From Bifidobacterium bombi DSM 19703 (GTDB taxonomy: Bacteria > Actinomycetota > Actinomycetes > Actinomycetales > Bifidobacteriaceae): DNA of 64,000 nucleotides. Position numbers and translations under genes: made by a program. A model generated the notes under the pieces. It was not told the origin of the DNA. It made no database searches and saw only the letters and a program-made list of their open reading frames with translations. This document shows positions 21,866 to 30,297 of the stretch, one piece after another; positions within the stretch are counted from its first letter, which is position 1, and each line of letters opens with the position of its first letter. The stretch is from contig NZ_ATLK01000001.1 in the NCBI RefSeq assembly GCF_000737845.1, forward strand, positions 806,001 to 870,000, read 5' to 3'.

Positions 21866-22546
21866 CTACCTCCTTACCGCAAGTTTGTTGGAAAGCATCG
21901 TGGTGAGGATGCCTATGGGGATGATGAGGATCACGTATCCGAACGCGAATATCGCGAAGATAAGCAGAATGGAATTCGCATGGTACTCGATCATGGTGCT
22001 CATCAGCGAGGATGTCTCCGTGGCCACGGAAGCGGCAGCAGCGACCGTGGAGTTCTTGAGCAACGCGATGAACGTGTTTCCCAAGGGTGCCACCGAACCC
22101 CTGAAAGCCTGCGGCAGGATGATCTGGGAAGCGGACTGCATGAAGCTCAACCCCAATGCCCGGCTGGCCTCCGCCTGCCCCAACGGCACCGTGTTGATGC
22201 CGGAACGCAACGACTCACACACGAACGCCGCCGTGTATAGGGAGAGTCCCGTAACCGCCAACCAGAAGAAATTCTTGGCAAAGGTGTCGGAGAAGGTCAG
22301 TTTGAGCTGGGCGAACGCACCCAGGACCATGAAGACCATGATGATAGTCAGAGGCATGTTCTTGAAGAACTCCACATATACACGCGACAATCCCCTCAAC
22401 GAGGAAACCGGGCTGATACGCATCATGAGCAGCAGCACCCCGAGAAGCAGCGAGAACAGTGCGGACCAGGCGGTCAACTCGATGTTGACCAGGAAAGCGC
22501 CAAGGACATCGTATTCGCCCATCAATTGCAGGAATTCACTCATCAC
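21866..22546 (-). CDS. gluC: Glutamate-type ABC transporter permease (GluC)
   Basis: A 226-residue permease of the HisMQ family with about five membrane segments and the coupling loop ASRALGLSFMQSASQIILPQ. It pairs with GluD to form the channel. Its start overlaps the end of gluB by 4 bp (ATGA), so translation is coupled. Of normal length and without odd features. Confidence 0.92.
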   Translation of the reverse strand: MMSEFLQLMGEYDVLGAFLVNIELTAWSALFSLLLGVLLLMMRISPVSSLRGLSRVYVEFFKNMPLTIIMVFMVLGAFAQLKLTFSDTFAKNFFWLAVTGLSLYTAAFVCESLRSGINTVPLGQAEASRALGLSFMQSASQIILPQAFRGSVAPLGNTFIALLKNSTVAAAASVATETSSLMSTMIEYHANSILLIFAIFAFGYVILIIPIGILTTMLSNKLAVRR

Positions 22547-23391
22547 TCCTCCTTTCCTGATGTTTTACCCTGGTTCGGCACAGGGGGATTGTATTTCGGA
22601 TTCGGAGTATAACGCACGCCCCGGGTGTTTTCATTGATGTCACGGCTCCAGGAGCCGTCCTTGATCATGTCCCTGAGCGCGGCGTCCACGCGCGTGACGA
22701 GCTTCGTATTGCCTTTCTTGATGCCGACACCGTAGTATTCCTGCGTGAACGGCTTGCCTACAAGCTCCAGCTTGCCGCGGGCGTTGGAGGCCAGACCGGC
22801 GAGGATGATGTCGTCGGTGGTGACCGCGTCCACGATGCCCGAGAAGAGCGCCGTGGCGCATTCCGCGTAACCCGGTTGCTCCATGAGCTGCACTTTTGAG
22901 GAATATCGTTCCTTTATGGTCTGCGCGGAAGTGGAACCTGTGACTGAGCACAGGCGCTTGCCGTCCAGATCGTTGGGGCCTGTTATCGACCTGTCACCCT
23001 TACGCACCATAAGATCCTGACCAGCCACGAAATACGGGCCGGCGAAGTCGACGGCCTTGCGTCGCGAATCGTTGATGGAGTAGCTTGCGAATATCATATC
23101 CACATCATCGTTCTGAAGCATAGCCTCACGCTGTTTGCTCGGCGCCTCCTTCCAGATGATGCGATCTTCGGAATAACCCAGCTGTCTGGCGACGTAGCGC
23201 GCAACATCAACATCGAATCCCACGTAGGTCCCCGATTTTTTGAAACCGACCCCAGGCTGGTCGAACTTGATGCCGATGCGTATCTTTCCCTCTTCGCTGG
23301 AGCGCCCGCACGCGGAGACCACAAACACGCAAGCCAACGCGCAAAATACGGCGAGAATCCTTTTATAGACACTTGTCTTCGATTTTCTCAT
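22543..23391 (-). CDS. gluB: Glutamate-binding lipoprotein (GluB)
   Basis: A 282-residue substrate-binding lipoprotein of SBP family 3. A basic N-terminus (MRKSKTSVYKR), a hydrophobic stretch and the lipobox VVSAC (Cys 28) direct export and lipid attachment. The mature part shows the family pattern IRIGIKFDQPGVGFK, YVGFDVDVARYVARQLG, VDMIFASYSINDSRRKAVDF and the hinge-region YYGVGIKKGN. It hands the amino acid to GluC-GluD. It follows gluA by 14 bp and overlaps gluC. Confidence 0.92.
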   Translation of the reverse strand: MRKSKTSVYKRILAVFCALACVFVVSACGRSSEEGKIRIGIKFDQPGVGFKKSGTYVGFDVDVARYVARQLGYSEDRIIWKEAPSKQREAMLQNDDVDMIFASYSINDSRRKAVDFAGPYFVAGQDLMVRKGDRSITGPNDLDGKRLCSVTGSTSAQTIKERYSSKVQLMEQPGYAECATALFSGIVDAVTTDDIILAGLASNARGKLELVGKPFTQEYYGVGIKKGNTKLVTRVDAALRDMIKDGSWSRDINENTRGVRYTPNPKYNPPVPNQGKTSGKEE

Positions 23392-23405
23392 ACCCGAACC
23401 GCCAA

Positions 23406-24215
23406 TCAGTGGGTGAGAATCTTGGAGAGGAAATCCTTGGCACGGTCGGTCTTCGGATGGTCAAAGAACTCATCCGGTGTGCCCTGCTCAAGAATCTTCC
23501 CATCAGCCATGAAGACAACGCTGTTCGCCACCCGGCGCGCGAAGCCCATCTCATGGGTCACGCAAATCATAGTCATGCCTTCATGGGCCAAACGGGTCAT
23601 GACTTCCAGCACCTCGTTGACCATTTCCGGATCGAGCGCCGAAGTGGGCTCATCGAAAAGCATCACCTTCGGCTGCATGGCCAGCGCCCTGGCTATCGCC
23701 ACACGCTGCTGCTGACCACCGGAAAGCTGCGACGGCATCTTATTCGCCTGGCTTTCGACGCCTACCCTGGCAAGAAGATCCATCGCCAGGTCATATGCCT
23801 TCTTCTTATCCATGTGACGAACTTTGACCGGTGCGAGCATGACGTTTTCGATAATGGACTTGTTCGCGAAAAGGTTGAACTGCTGGAACACCATGCCCAC
23901 CTCAGCACGGAGCATGGCCAGCCCCTTGCCTTCCTGAGGCAATCGCTGACCATTGATGAGTATCTCACCCGAATCTATGGTCTCGAGCCGATTGATTGTA
24001 CGGCACATCGTGGACTTGCCGGAGCCGGAGGGACCGACCACCACGAGCACCTCACCCTGATTGACCGAGAGGTTGATGTCCTTCAACACGTGCAGCTTAC
24101 CAAAGTGCTTGTCGACATGCCGGAGCTCGACCAGTGGCCGGCCCGCTTTGTCATTGGCATCGCTCTTGCGCACAGTCGCCTCGTTGAGAGGCTCTTTTTC
24201 ATAGTTATCTAGCAT
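23406..24215 (-). CDS. gluA: Glutamate-type ABC transporter ATPase (GluA)
   Basis: A 269-residue ABC ATPase that drives the GluBCD importer. Walker [16 protein letters not shown]-loop [10 protein letters not shown], signature [13 protein letters not shown], Walker [15 protein letters not shown] and the switch His in [11 protein letters not shown] are intact. Compared with homologues there is an N-terminal extension of about 20 residues. The ATG at 24215 has no ribosome site; TACACT lies 6 nt upstream, consistent with a leaderless message. It is first in the operon gluA-B-C-D, as in corynebacteria and bifidobacteria. Confidence 0.93.
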   Translation of the reverse strand: MLDNYEKEPLNEATVRKSDANDKAGRPLVELRHVDKHFGKLHVLKDINLSVNQGEVLVVVGPSGSGKSTMCRTINRLETIDSGEILINGQRLPQEGKGLAMLRAEVGMVFQQFNLFANKSIIENVMLAPVKVRHMDKKKAYDLAMDLLARVGVESQANKMPSQLSGGQQQRVAIARALAMQPKVMLFDEPTSALDPEMVNEVLEVMTRLAHEGMTMICVTHEMGFARRVANSVVFMADGKILEQGTPDEFFDHPKTDRAKDFLSKILTH

Positions 24216-24617
24216 AATGAAAGTGTAACGCGCTTATGTTACGAATTTTCGCTCACCGCCGACCGACGGTGACAGCGCCGCGTAGAAGGTATGAATGATA
24301 ACAACCCATCCGTATATATCGCATGGCCATAGGAATTCATGAAATGACTCCGTTTGCACGACGGCGGCGATGACGTGGCCATAGCCTGACGCGAGATGCA
24401 AGTGAATATCGAAAACTGCGTCACATTCCTTGCTCTGCCCGAAGGCCACGGTGAAAAACACCGGCTGTCTGCGCAGTCACTATCAATTCGTACAAAGCCC
24501 GACCAACCCCCTCCCGCTCCCCCTCAATTCAGCGGGACTCGACCTGTATGGAGCTTGCTAGGCGACATTCGCAAGGCGAGACCCGTACGGAAGACAAGGC
24601 GGAACCGCAGATAAGAA
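24216..24617. other. Intergenic region upstream of gluA
   Basis: About 400 bp separate gluA from the aspS terminator. The only signal I can support is the minus-strand hexamer TACACT at 24222-24227, 6 nt before the gluA ATG, a possible -10 element of a leaderless promoter. No riboswitch, tRNA or gene was recognised. Confidence 0.45.
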
Positions 24618-24645
24618 GTGGGGATGCCGTGAATGGCATCCCCAC
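24618..24645. terminator. Hairpin terminator after aspS
   Basis: GTGGGGATGCC pairs perfectly with GGCATCCCCAC around a 6-nt loop, 38 bp after the aspS stop. No long T-run follows on the minus strand (ttcttatctg). Confidence 0.75.
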
Positions 24646-24682
24646 AGTATAGAACGACTCTTCGTTCCTGAATGAGCGCAGC

Positions 24683-26479
24683 TCAGTCCTCTTCATCCGG
24701 AACGTAGTCCACTCCGGTCTCGGCACGCTGGGTCTGAGAGATCGGTGCGGGAGCACCAGTGAGCGGGTCACGGCCACCACCAGCCTTCGGGAAGGCAATG
24801 ACGTCACGGATGCTGCTGGCACCCGCCAGAATTGAGACGGTGCGATCCCATCCCAGGGCGATACCGGCGTGCGGCGGTGCCCCGTACTTGAAGGCTTCAA
24901 GCAGGAAGCCGAACTTCTCCTGAGCCTCGGCCTCATCGATGCCCAGCACGTTGAGCACGCGATCCTGGATGTCGGTGCGGTGTATACGTACCGAACCGCC
25001 GCCCATCTCCTCACCGTTGCAGACGATGTCGTACGAGTCGCTCATGGCGTGCTCCGGATCCCGATCGAACTTGTCGATCCAATCGACTGACGGCATCGTG
25101 AACGGATGATGCATGGACGTCCACTTCGAGTGCCCCACGGCCACATCGTCGTCGTCCGGATCGTCGGTTCGTTTGAACAACGGGAAATCAACCACCCAAG
25201 TGAACGCAAATTCATCAGGTTTAAGCAGACCTGCACGTCTCGCGATCTCGACCCTTGCAGCACCGAGCAGCAGCTGCGAGGATTCACGAGCGCCGGCCGC
25301 GAAGAACACGGCATCTCCATCTTCGGCTCCAACCGCTTCCTTGAGACCGTTGCGTTCCGCATCAGAGAGATTCTTGGCCACAGGCCCCTTCAATACGCCG
25401 TCGGCGCTGAACTGGACATAAGCAAGGCCCTTCGCACCGCGTTGACGCGCCCATTCCTGCCATGCATCGAACTGACGACGTGGCGTATCCGCTCCACCCT
25501 TGAAGACAACAGCCCCCACATAAGGCGCCTGGAACACATGGAACGGAGTGTCCTTGAAATACTCGGTCAATTCCACGATGGGGTTACCGAAACGCAGGTC
25601 CGGTTTGTCGGAACCATATTTATCCATGGCTTCCTGCCAGGTAATTCGAGCGATGGGCAGCTTGACCTCATATCCTTGGGTCTTCCATATGGCGGCGATG
25701 ACCTTTTCGGCCATGGCCATGACATCCTCCTGATCTGCATAGCTCATCTCGATGTCCAGCTGAGTGAACTCCGGCTGGCGGTCGGCTCGGAAATCCTCAT
25801 CACGGTAGCAACGCGCCAGCTGATAGTAACGCTCCACGCCTCCGACCATCAAAAGCTGCTTGAGAAGCTGCGGAGACTGCGGTAACGCATACCAAGAGCC
25901 AGGAACCAGACGCGCCGGAACCACGAAATCACGGGCGCCCTCAGGTGTGGATTTGATGAACGTGGGTGTCTCCACCTCAGTGAAGTCCATGTCCTCCAAT
26001 GCGTGGCGTGCTGCACGAGTCATGTCGCTACGCAGCTTAAGATTGCGCTGCATCTGCGGTCGGCGCAGATCGAGGTAGCGGTACTTCAATCGCACATCCT
26101 CGCCGGGAAGCTTGTTCTCCGCCTCGTTCTCCAGAGCCGTCGACACTTGGAACGGCAGCGCGTCCGACTTGGCAAGCACGGTGAGGCTCTCGACGACCAC
26201 CTCGACTTTGCCGGTTCCCAAATGTTCGTTCTCATTGCCTTCTGGACGTAGCCGAACCTCGCCCACCACCTGTACGACGTATTCGCTGCGCAGCGGCCGA
26301 GCTATCTCTTCGTCATAAATAACAATCTGCACCAGGCCCGTAGCGTCACGTAAATCAATGAACGCCACACCACCGTGGTCGCGCCTGCGATCCACCCAAC
26401 CGGCGAGTGTCACCTTCTGTCCGATGAGTCCTTCGCCCACCTCGGCCGCATGATGCGTTCTATAAGCCGTTTGGCCCAT
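24683..26479 (-). CDS. aspS: Aspartate-tRNA ligase
   Basis: A 598-residue class II aminoacyl-tRNA synthetase charging tRNA-Asp. Order: OB-fold anticodon-binding domain (about 15-105; [19 protein letters not shown]), catalytic core with motif 2 [19 protein letters not shown], the bacterial GAD insertion in the middle, and motif 3 [18 protein letters not shown] just before the ATG at 26479 decides the start over longer upstream versions. hisS lies upstream on the same strand, as in many bacteria, but 405 bp separate them, so aspS probably has its own promoter. Confidence 0.96.
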   Translation of the reverse strand: MGQTAYRTHHAAEVGEGLIGQKVTLAGWVDRRRDHGGVAFIDLRDATGLVQIVIYDEEIARPLRSEYVVQVVGEVRLRPEGNENEHLGTGKVEVVVESLTVLAKSDALPFQVSTALENEAENKLPGEDVRLKYRYLDLRRPQMQRNLKLRSDMTRAARHALEDMDFTEVETPTFIKSTPEGARDFVVPARLVPGSWYALPQSPQLLKQLLMVGGVERYYQLARCYRDEDFRADRQPEFTQLDIEMSYADQEDVMAMAEKVIAAIWKTQGYEVKLPIARITWQEAMDKYGSDKPDLRFGNPIVELTEYFKDTPFHVFQAPYVGAVVFKGGADTPRRQFDAWQEWARQRGAKGLAYVQFSADGVLKGPVAKNLSDAERNGLKEAVGAEDGDAVFFAAGARESSQLLLGAARVEIARRAGLLKPDEFAFTWVVDFPLFKRTDDPDDDDVAVGHSKWTSMHHPFTMPSVDWIDKFDRDPEHAMSDSYDIVCNGEEMGGGSVRIHRTDIQDRVLNVLGIDEAEAQEKFGFLLEAFKYGAPPHAGIALGWDRTVSILAGASSIRDVIAFPKAGGGRDPLTGAPAPISQTQRAETGVDYVPDEED

Positions 26480-26884
26480 ACTTCCTCTATTCCTTACTTT
26501 ACGTCGCGAACGCGTTGCATGCCACATCCGCGCCACCCTCATGAAGCCATGCACTGGTTTCACATTAGCGATTTATCGTTCTCAGATTACCGAGTCACCA
26601 AGACGTGCAAAGGGCTATATCATGTCATTCCCAAGTCGGTGAAGACACAAGCTCCGCTTCTACGTACGCCGGGAGGAGACGCTGACGATACCAAAAGACG
26701 AAAACGATACCAAAAAACGAAAAAGACGTCGACCACAGACAGGACATGCGTTGCGTCGGTATACGAAACCAGCCCTTGAACGCGTCGGCGACCGCCTCAT
26801 ACGGGACTATGTCCCGCGACCATGGACAACCTGGACCACAGCAGGCAGCAGACGATCAGAATCAAGCCCACCCTGTCCGCGCCA
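26480..26884. other. Intergenic region between hisS and aspS
   Basis: 405 bp without a recognisable gene. It contains a two-copy tandem repeat at 26685-26722 and A/T-rich sequence; the aspS promoter must lie here but no clear -35/-10 pair stands out. The plus-strand open frame across it lacks any family feature. Confidence 0.5.
26685..26722. repeat. Tandem 19-bp repeat, two copies
   Basis: ACGATACCAAAAGACGAAA is followed directly by a second copy with one change (G to A). It lies in the hisS-aspS spacer, about 60% along from aspS to hisS. On the minus strand the repeats are T-rich. No stem is present, so a simple terminator is unlikely; the function is unknown. Confidence 0.7.
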
Positions 26885-28312
26885 CTATTCGACGATGACG
26901 TCCTGGCGGGCATAGGTCTCGTCGGGAAGCCAGGAATCGACATCGGCGGCGCACTGCTCGCCGGTGACGATATTCTTGACCTCATCACCCCCGGCCTTGC
27001 CTGAAGCCGTTGACTGACCGCCATCCAGGGTCTCATCCCCCGCCTGCTCGGCAGGGAACCAGACGTATGGTATGCCGAGCTTATCGGCATAACGGATCTG
27101 CTTGCCCAGCTTGGCCGCATCGGGCGATACATCGGCGGAGATGCCACGTGCGCGCAAAGACGCCGCGATGCGGTTGGACTGCAGACGGTCGTGTTCGTTC
27201 CAGACGGCGACCAACACGGTGGCGGGTGAGACCCGGGTGGCACGTGCCCCGGCAGTATGAAGCATGTAGGAGACCAAGCGTGACAAGCCTATCGATAGAC
27301 CGACCCCGGGATACTTCCGATTGCCCCGGGACGCAAGATTGTCGTATCTGCCGCCTGAGCATATCGACCCAAGCGACTGAGCGCCTTCCAGGAAGGTCTC
27401 GTACACGGAACCCGTGTAATAATCAAGACCCCTGGCGATCTTTAAATCGGCTATGACCGATCCAGGACGAATGGCGGCCGACTCGTCGACGATCGTAGCG
27501 AGAGTCTCCAGCCCCTGCTTGGCCAAGGCATATGCCTCGCCGTCTTGAGCGATCCCGTGAGCGGAACACAACCGGTCGAACTTCTCACGCAACTGCCCCC
27601 CGTCCTCGGCGCTCAGCTCGGCAAGCTCCAGACAGGCCTTCGCCTGCGACTGACTCGCTCCGCATTCGCTCACCAACAGCTTGCACACCTCATCGTCACC
27701 GATTTTGTCAAGCTTGTCGATCTCCCGCAGCACGCCTTCAACATCAGTGAGGCCCAGACCTCGATAGAACCCTTCGGAAAGCTTGCGGTTGTTCGCATGC
27801 ACCGTCGCCTTCGGCAGTCCGAACGCACGCAATTCCTCCAAGGCACTGACCATGACCAAAGGCAGCTCTACCTCATAGTGCTCTGGCAGATCACCATCCG
27901 AGACGACGTCTATGTCCGCCTGGACGAATTCCCTGAAACGTCCTTCCTGAGGGCGCTCCCCACGCCAGACCTTCTGAATCTGCCAACGTTTGAAAGGGAA
28001 GGTCAATTTGCCGGAATTCTCAACCACATAACGGCTCAGGGGCACCGTCAAATCGAAATGCAGCCCCAGCCGCTCCTCCAAAGGTGTATCGGACTCGTGG
28101 CCGACTTCCTGCAAGCGGGAAAGCAGGTAGATTTCCTTGCTCGTTTCGCCTTTCTTCAGCAGACTCGACCCCTCCTCAACGGCGCGAGTCTCGATGCCGA
28201 TGAAACCATTAAGTTCGAAGACCTTACGCACGGTGTCGATGACACATTGTTCCACCACGCGCTCCTGAGGAAGCCACTCCGGAAATCCTGATATAGATGC
28301 ACCTTTAGCCAT
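26885..28312 (-). CDS. hisS: Histidine-tRNA ligase
   Basis: A 475-residue class II synthetase charging tRNA-His. Present are FDLTVPLSRYVVEN, motif 2 VWRGERPQEGRFREFVQADI, the histidine-specific ARGLDYYTGSVYE, motif 3 GVGLSIGLSRLV and a C-terminal anticodon-binding domain (VLVAVWNEHDRLQSNRIA onward). The start ATG follows AGAGGATT; a TATTAT lies 8 nt upstream, so the leader is very short or absent. It is divergent from the DUF349 gene at 28399. Confidence 0.95.
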   Translation of the reverse strand: MAKGASISGFPEWLPQERVVEQCVIDTVRKVFELNGFIGIETRAVEEGSSLLKKGETSKEIYLLSRLQEVGHESDTPLEERLGLHFDLTVPLSRYVVENSGKLTFPFKRWQIQKVWRGERPQEGRFREFVQADIDVVSDGDLPEHYEVELPLVMVSALEELRAFGLPKATVHANNRKLSEGFYRGLGLTDVEGVLREIDKLDKIGDDEVCKLLVSECGASQSQAKACLELAELSAEDGGQLREKFDRLCSAHGIAQDGEAYALAKQGLETLATIVDESAAIRPGSVIADLKIARGLDYYTGSVYETFLEGAQSLGSICSGGRYDNLASRGNRKYPGVGLSIGLSRLVSYMLHTAGARATRVSPATVLVAVWNEHDRLQSNRIAASLRARGISADVSPDAAKLGKQIRYADKLGIPYVWFPAEQAGDETLDGGQSTASGKAGGDEVKNIVTGEQCAADVDSWLPDETYARQDVIVE

Positions 28313-28398
28313 AATCCTCTATAATAAGGGTGACGGCGGATTTCAGAGCGATCCGGACTCCACCACCACGCCCTATCACAAGCCCAAAGGAGCTGGCC

Positions 28399-29943
28399 AT
28401 GGCCGACGAACAAGTCACCGAAACCGAAAACAGAACCGAAAACGCCCGACAGGAAGATCAGCCGAAGGCGACGAACGAGACTGAAACCACTTCGGCGGAA
28501 AAAACACCAGCGGAGCCTGCAACGCAGAAGGATCACGATGGGTCTGCGACTTCCAACGACGAATCAAGCAATTCCCAATCTGAAGACGCGCACGAGGCCA
28601 CGGTTCAGGAATCCGTGAGGAAACCTGTCGTGCCGTCGCCCGCAGCTCTGGCTAAGACCCCCGCCAAGCACCCTGTGACACCGCCCACCGTTACCTATTC
28701 GCAGGAAGATATGAAGTCCGCCGAGTCCTTCGGAAGGGTGGATGACAATGGCACCGTATACGTCAAAGACGGACAAGACGAGCGTGAGGTGGGTCAGTTC
28801 CCGGGAGCAAGCAAGGAAGAGGCGCTGAGCTTGTATGCCAAGCGTTACCTTGATTTGAAGGCAAAGTTCGATCTTTTCGCTGCACGGCTGACAAGCTCAA
28901 CCATCAAACCTCATGAAATCGACGAATCCTTGAAAACGCTTAACGAAGAAAACACCAACCCCGAGGTCGTCGGAGATCTCGCGGCGCTCAGGACCCAATT
29001 CGCACAACTCCAACAGGCGGCGGAGTCCAAGAAGCAGGAACTCACGGCCGCCCGCAAGGCCGCTCTTGAGAAGGCCATCGAAGAACGCACAACCATCGTC
29101 GAGAAGGCCGAGAAACTGGCCGCCTCCCTGAACGACAATACAAATTGGCGTTCCACGGCCGACAAGTTCAATTCGCTGTTCAACCAGTGGCAGGAGCACC
29201 AACGCAACTCCGTCAGGATCGACAAACCGACGGCCGACGCTCTATGGAAGCGCTTCTCCTCGGCACGAGCAGCCTTCAACCAGCAACGACGCAAATGGGC
29301 CCAGGCCCGCGACGCCGCCCGGGAACAGACGAAGATTGCAAAAGAGGCCATCATCAAAGAGGCCAATGATTTGAAGGACTCCACGGATTGGGCAAATACC
29401 TCGCATGCGTTCAACGCATTGATGGATCGCTGGAAAGAGGCAGGACGAATAGGGCGCAGGGAGGATGACGAGCTGTGGGCTCGATTCCGCGAAGCGGCCG
29501 ACACCTTCTTCAACGCGCGCCAAGCCGATCGTGAGCACACCAACACCGCCGAAAAGGAAAACCTCGCCAAGAAGGAGGAACTGCTCAAGAAGGCGGAGGC
29601 TTTGCTGCCCGTGGTCGATGAGCAGGCGGCCAAGCAGGCTCGCCAGGCACTGGCCACGATCCAAGACGAATGGGATCAAATCGGATACGTGCCACGTGAG
29701 GATATCCATCGCATCGAAAGCGGACTGGATGCCGTGGATAAGGCCATCAAGAATGTGGAGGATGCCGCTTGGAAGAAGAGCGACCCTGAAGCCGATGCTC
29801 GAGTCTCCAGTTTTGAGACTCAGCTCAAGGCACAGCTTGAAGACCTCGAAAAGAAGATCGCCGGGGAAGACGACCCTGATAAGAAGGCCCGACTGGAAGC
29901 TGAGAAGGCCACGAAGGAACAGTGGCTCAATGCGATCCGTTAG
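28399..29943 (+). CDS. DUF349 domain protein
   Basis: A 514-residue soluble protein. The first 110 residues are acidic, Thr/Glu-rich and probably disordered; the rest is helical with several DUF349 repeats marked by Trp (DNTNWRSTADKFNSLFNQWQ, DSTDWANTSHAFNALMDRWK) and closes with a coiled-coil-like segment (QLKAQLEDLEKKIAG). DUF349 proteins are widespread in actinobacteria and their function is not settled. AAAGGAG before the ATG at 28399 fixes the start. Two hairpins follow the stop. Confidence 0.88.
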   Translation: MADEQVTETENRTENARQEDQPKATNETETTSAEKTPAEPATQKDHDGSATSNDESSNSQSEDAHEATVQESVRKPVVPSPAALAKTPAKHPVTPPTVTYSQEDMKSAESFGRVDDNGTVYVKDGQDEREVGQFPGASKEEALSLYAKRYLDLKAKFDLFAARLTSSTIKPHEIDESLKTLNEENTNPEVVGDLAALRTQFAQLQQAAESKKQELTAARKAALEKAIEERTTIVEKAEKLAASLNDNTNWRSTADKFNSLFNQWQEHQRNSVRIDKPTADALWKRFSSARAAFNQQRRKWAQARDAAREQTKIAKEAIIKEANDLKDSTDWANTSHAFNALMDRWKEAGRIGRREDDELWARFREAADTFFNARQADREHTNTAEKENLAKKEELLKKAEALLPVVDEQAAKQARQALATIQDEWDQIGYVPREDIHRIESGLDAVDKAIKNVEDAAWKKSDPEADARVSSFETQLKAQLEDLEKKIAGEDDPDKKARLEAEKATKEQWLNAIR

Positions 29944-29949
29944 TATATG

Positions 29950-29983
29950 CAACCCCCTGCACACATGGATGCGCATGGGGTTG
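29950..29983. terminator. Hairpin directly after the DUF349 gene
   Basis: CAACCCC and GGGGTTG form an imperfect stem about 7 bp after the stop codon, with further possible pairing of TGC/GCA inside. It is followed at once by a much stronger hairpin. Confidence 0.5.
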
Positions 29984-29994
29984 TGACAGCCGAT

Positions 29995-30046
29995 AATGCT
30001 GAGGGGACGTACACACCCACATGGGTGTGTACGTCCCCTCAGCATT
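29995..30046. terminator. Long perfect hairpin, 25-bp arms
   Basis: The arm 29995-30019 (AATGCTGAGGGGACG...) is the exact reverse complement of 30022-30046, with only CA between. No T-run flanks it. It lies downstream of the DUF349 gene and on the clpC side, so it most likely ends transcription in both directions. Confidence 0.8.
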
Positions 30047-30120
30047 CATATCTAAGTAAAACATCTTCGCTCGAACGCACTTCGGCAACAAACGTGCCGA
30101 CATCCGCATAGTATCGGCTT

Positions 30121-30240
30121 CCAGCTCATGAAGACAGCCACGAGTACCTCAGCCGAAGCCCCATGCTGATGGTGGTCTGCATCACCCGTCGACATGGGGC
30201 TTACCACAGGACGCATCAGCGTACTTCGGCGGACAGAGAA
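30121..30240. ncRNA. Structured intergenic element, possible small RNA
   Basis: AAGCCCCATG (30156-30165) pairs with CATGGGGCTT (30193-30202), with inner GGTG/CACC pairing. ACGC-ATCA-GCGT forms a second small hairpin (30211-30222), and GCCG (30152-30155) can pair with CGGC (30227-30230) to close both into a three-way junction. A TAGTAT lies upstream on the plus strand at 30109-30114. I do not match it to a known RNA family, and strand and expression are unknown. Confidence 0.3.
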
Positions 30241-30276
30241 GGGCTCCCCAACCAAATCCACATGGTCAGGGAGCCC
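30241..30276 (-). terminator. Hairpin terminator after clpC
   Basis: GGGCTCCC pairs with GGGAGCCC; an inner ACCA/TGGT adds to the stem. On the minus strand it is followed by TTCTCT, 22 bp after the clpC stop. Confidence 0.75.
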
Positions 30277-30297
30277 ACCAACATTACCCACTCGTTC

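Noticed and set aside
30052..30291. 79-codon minus-strand open frame over the structured region next to clpC
   Set aside because: Runs through stem-loops and a terminator; no ribosome site and no protein family.
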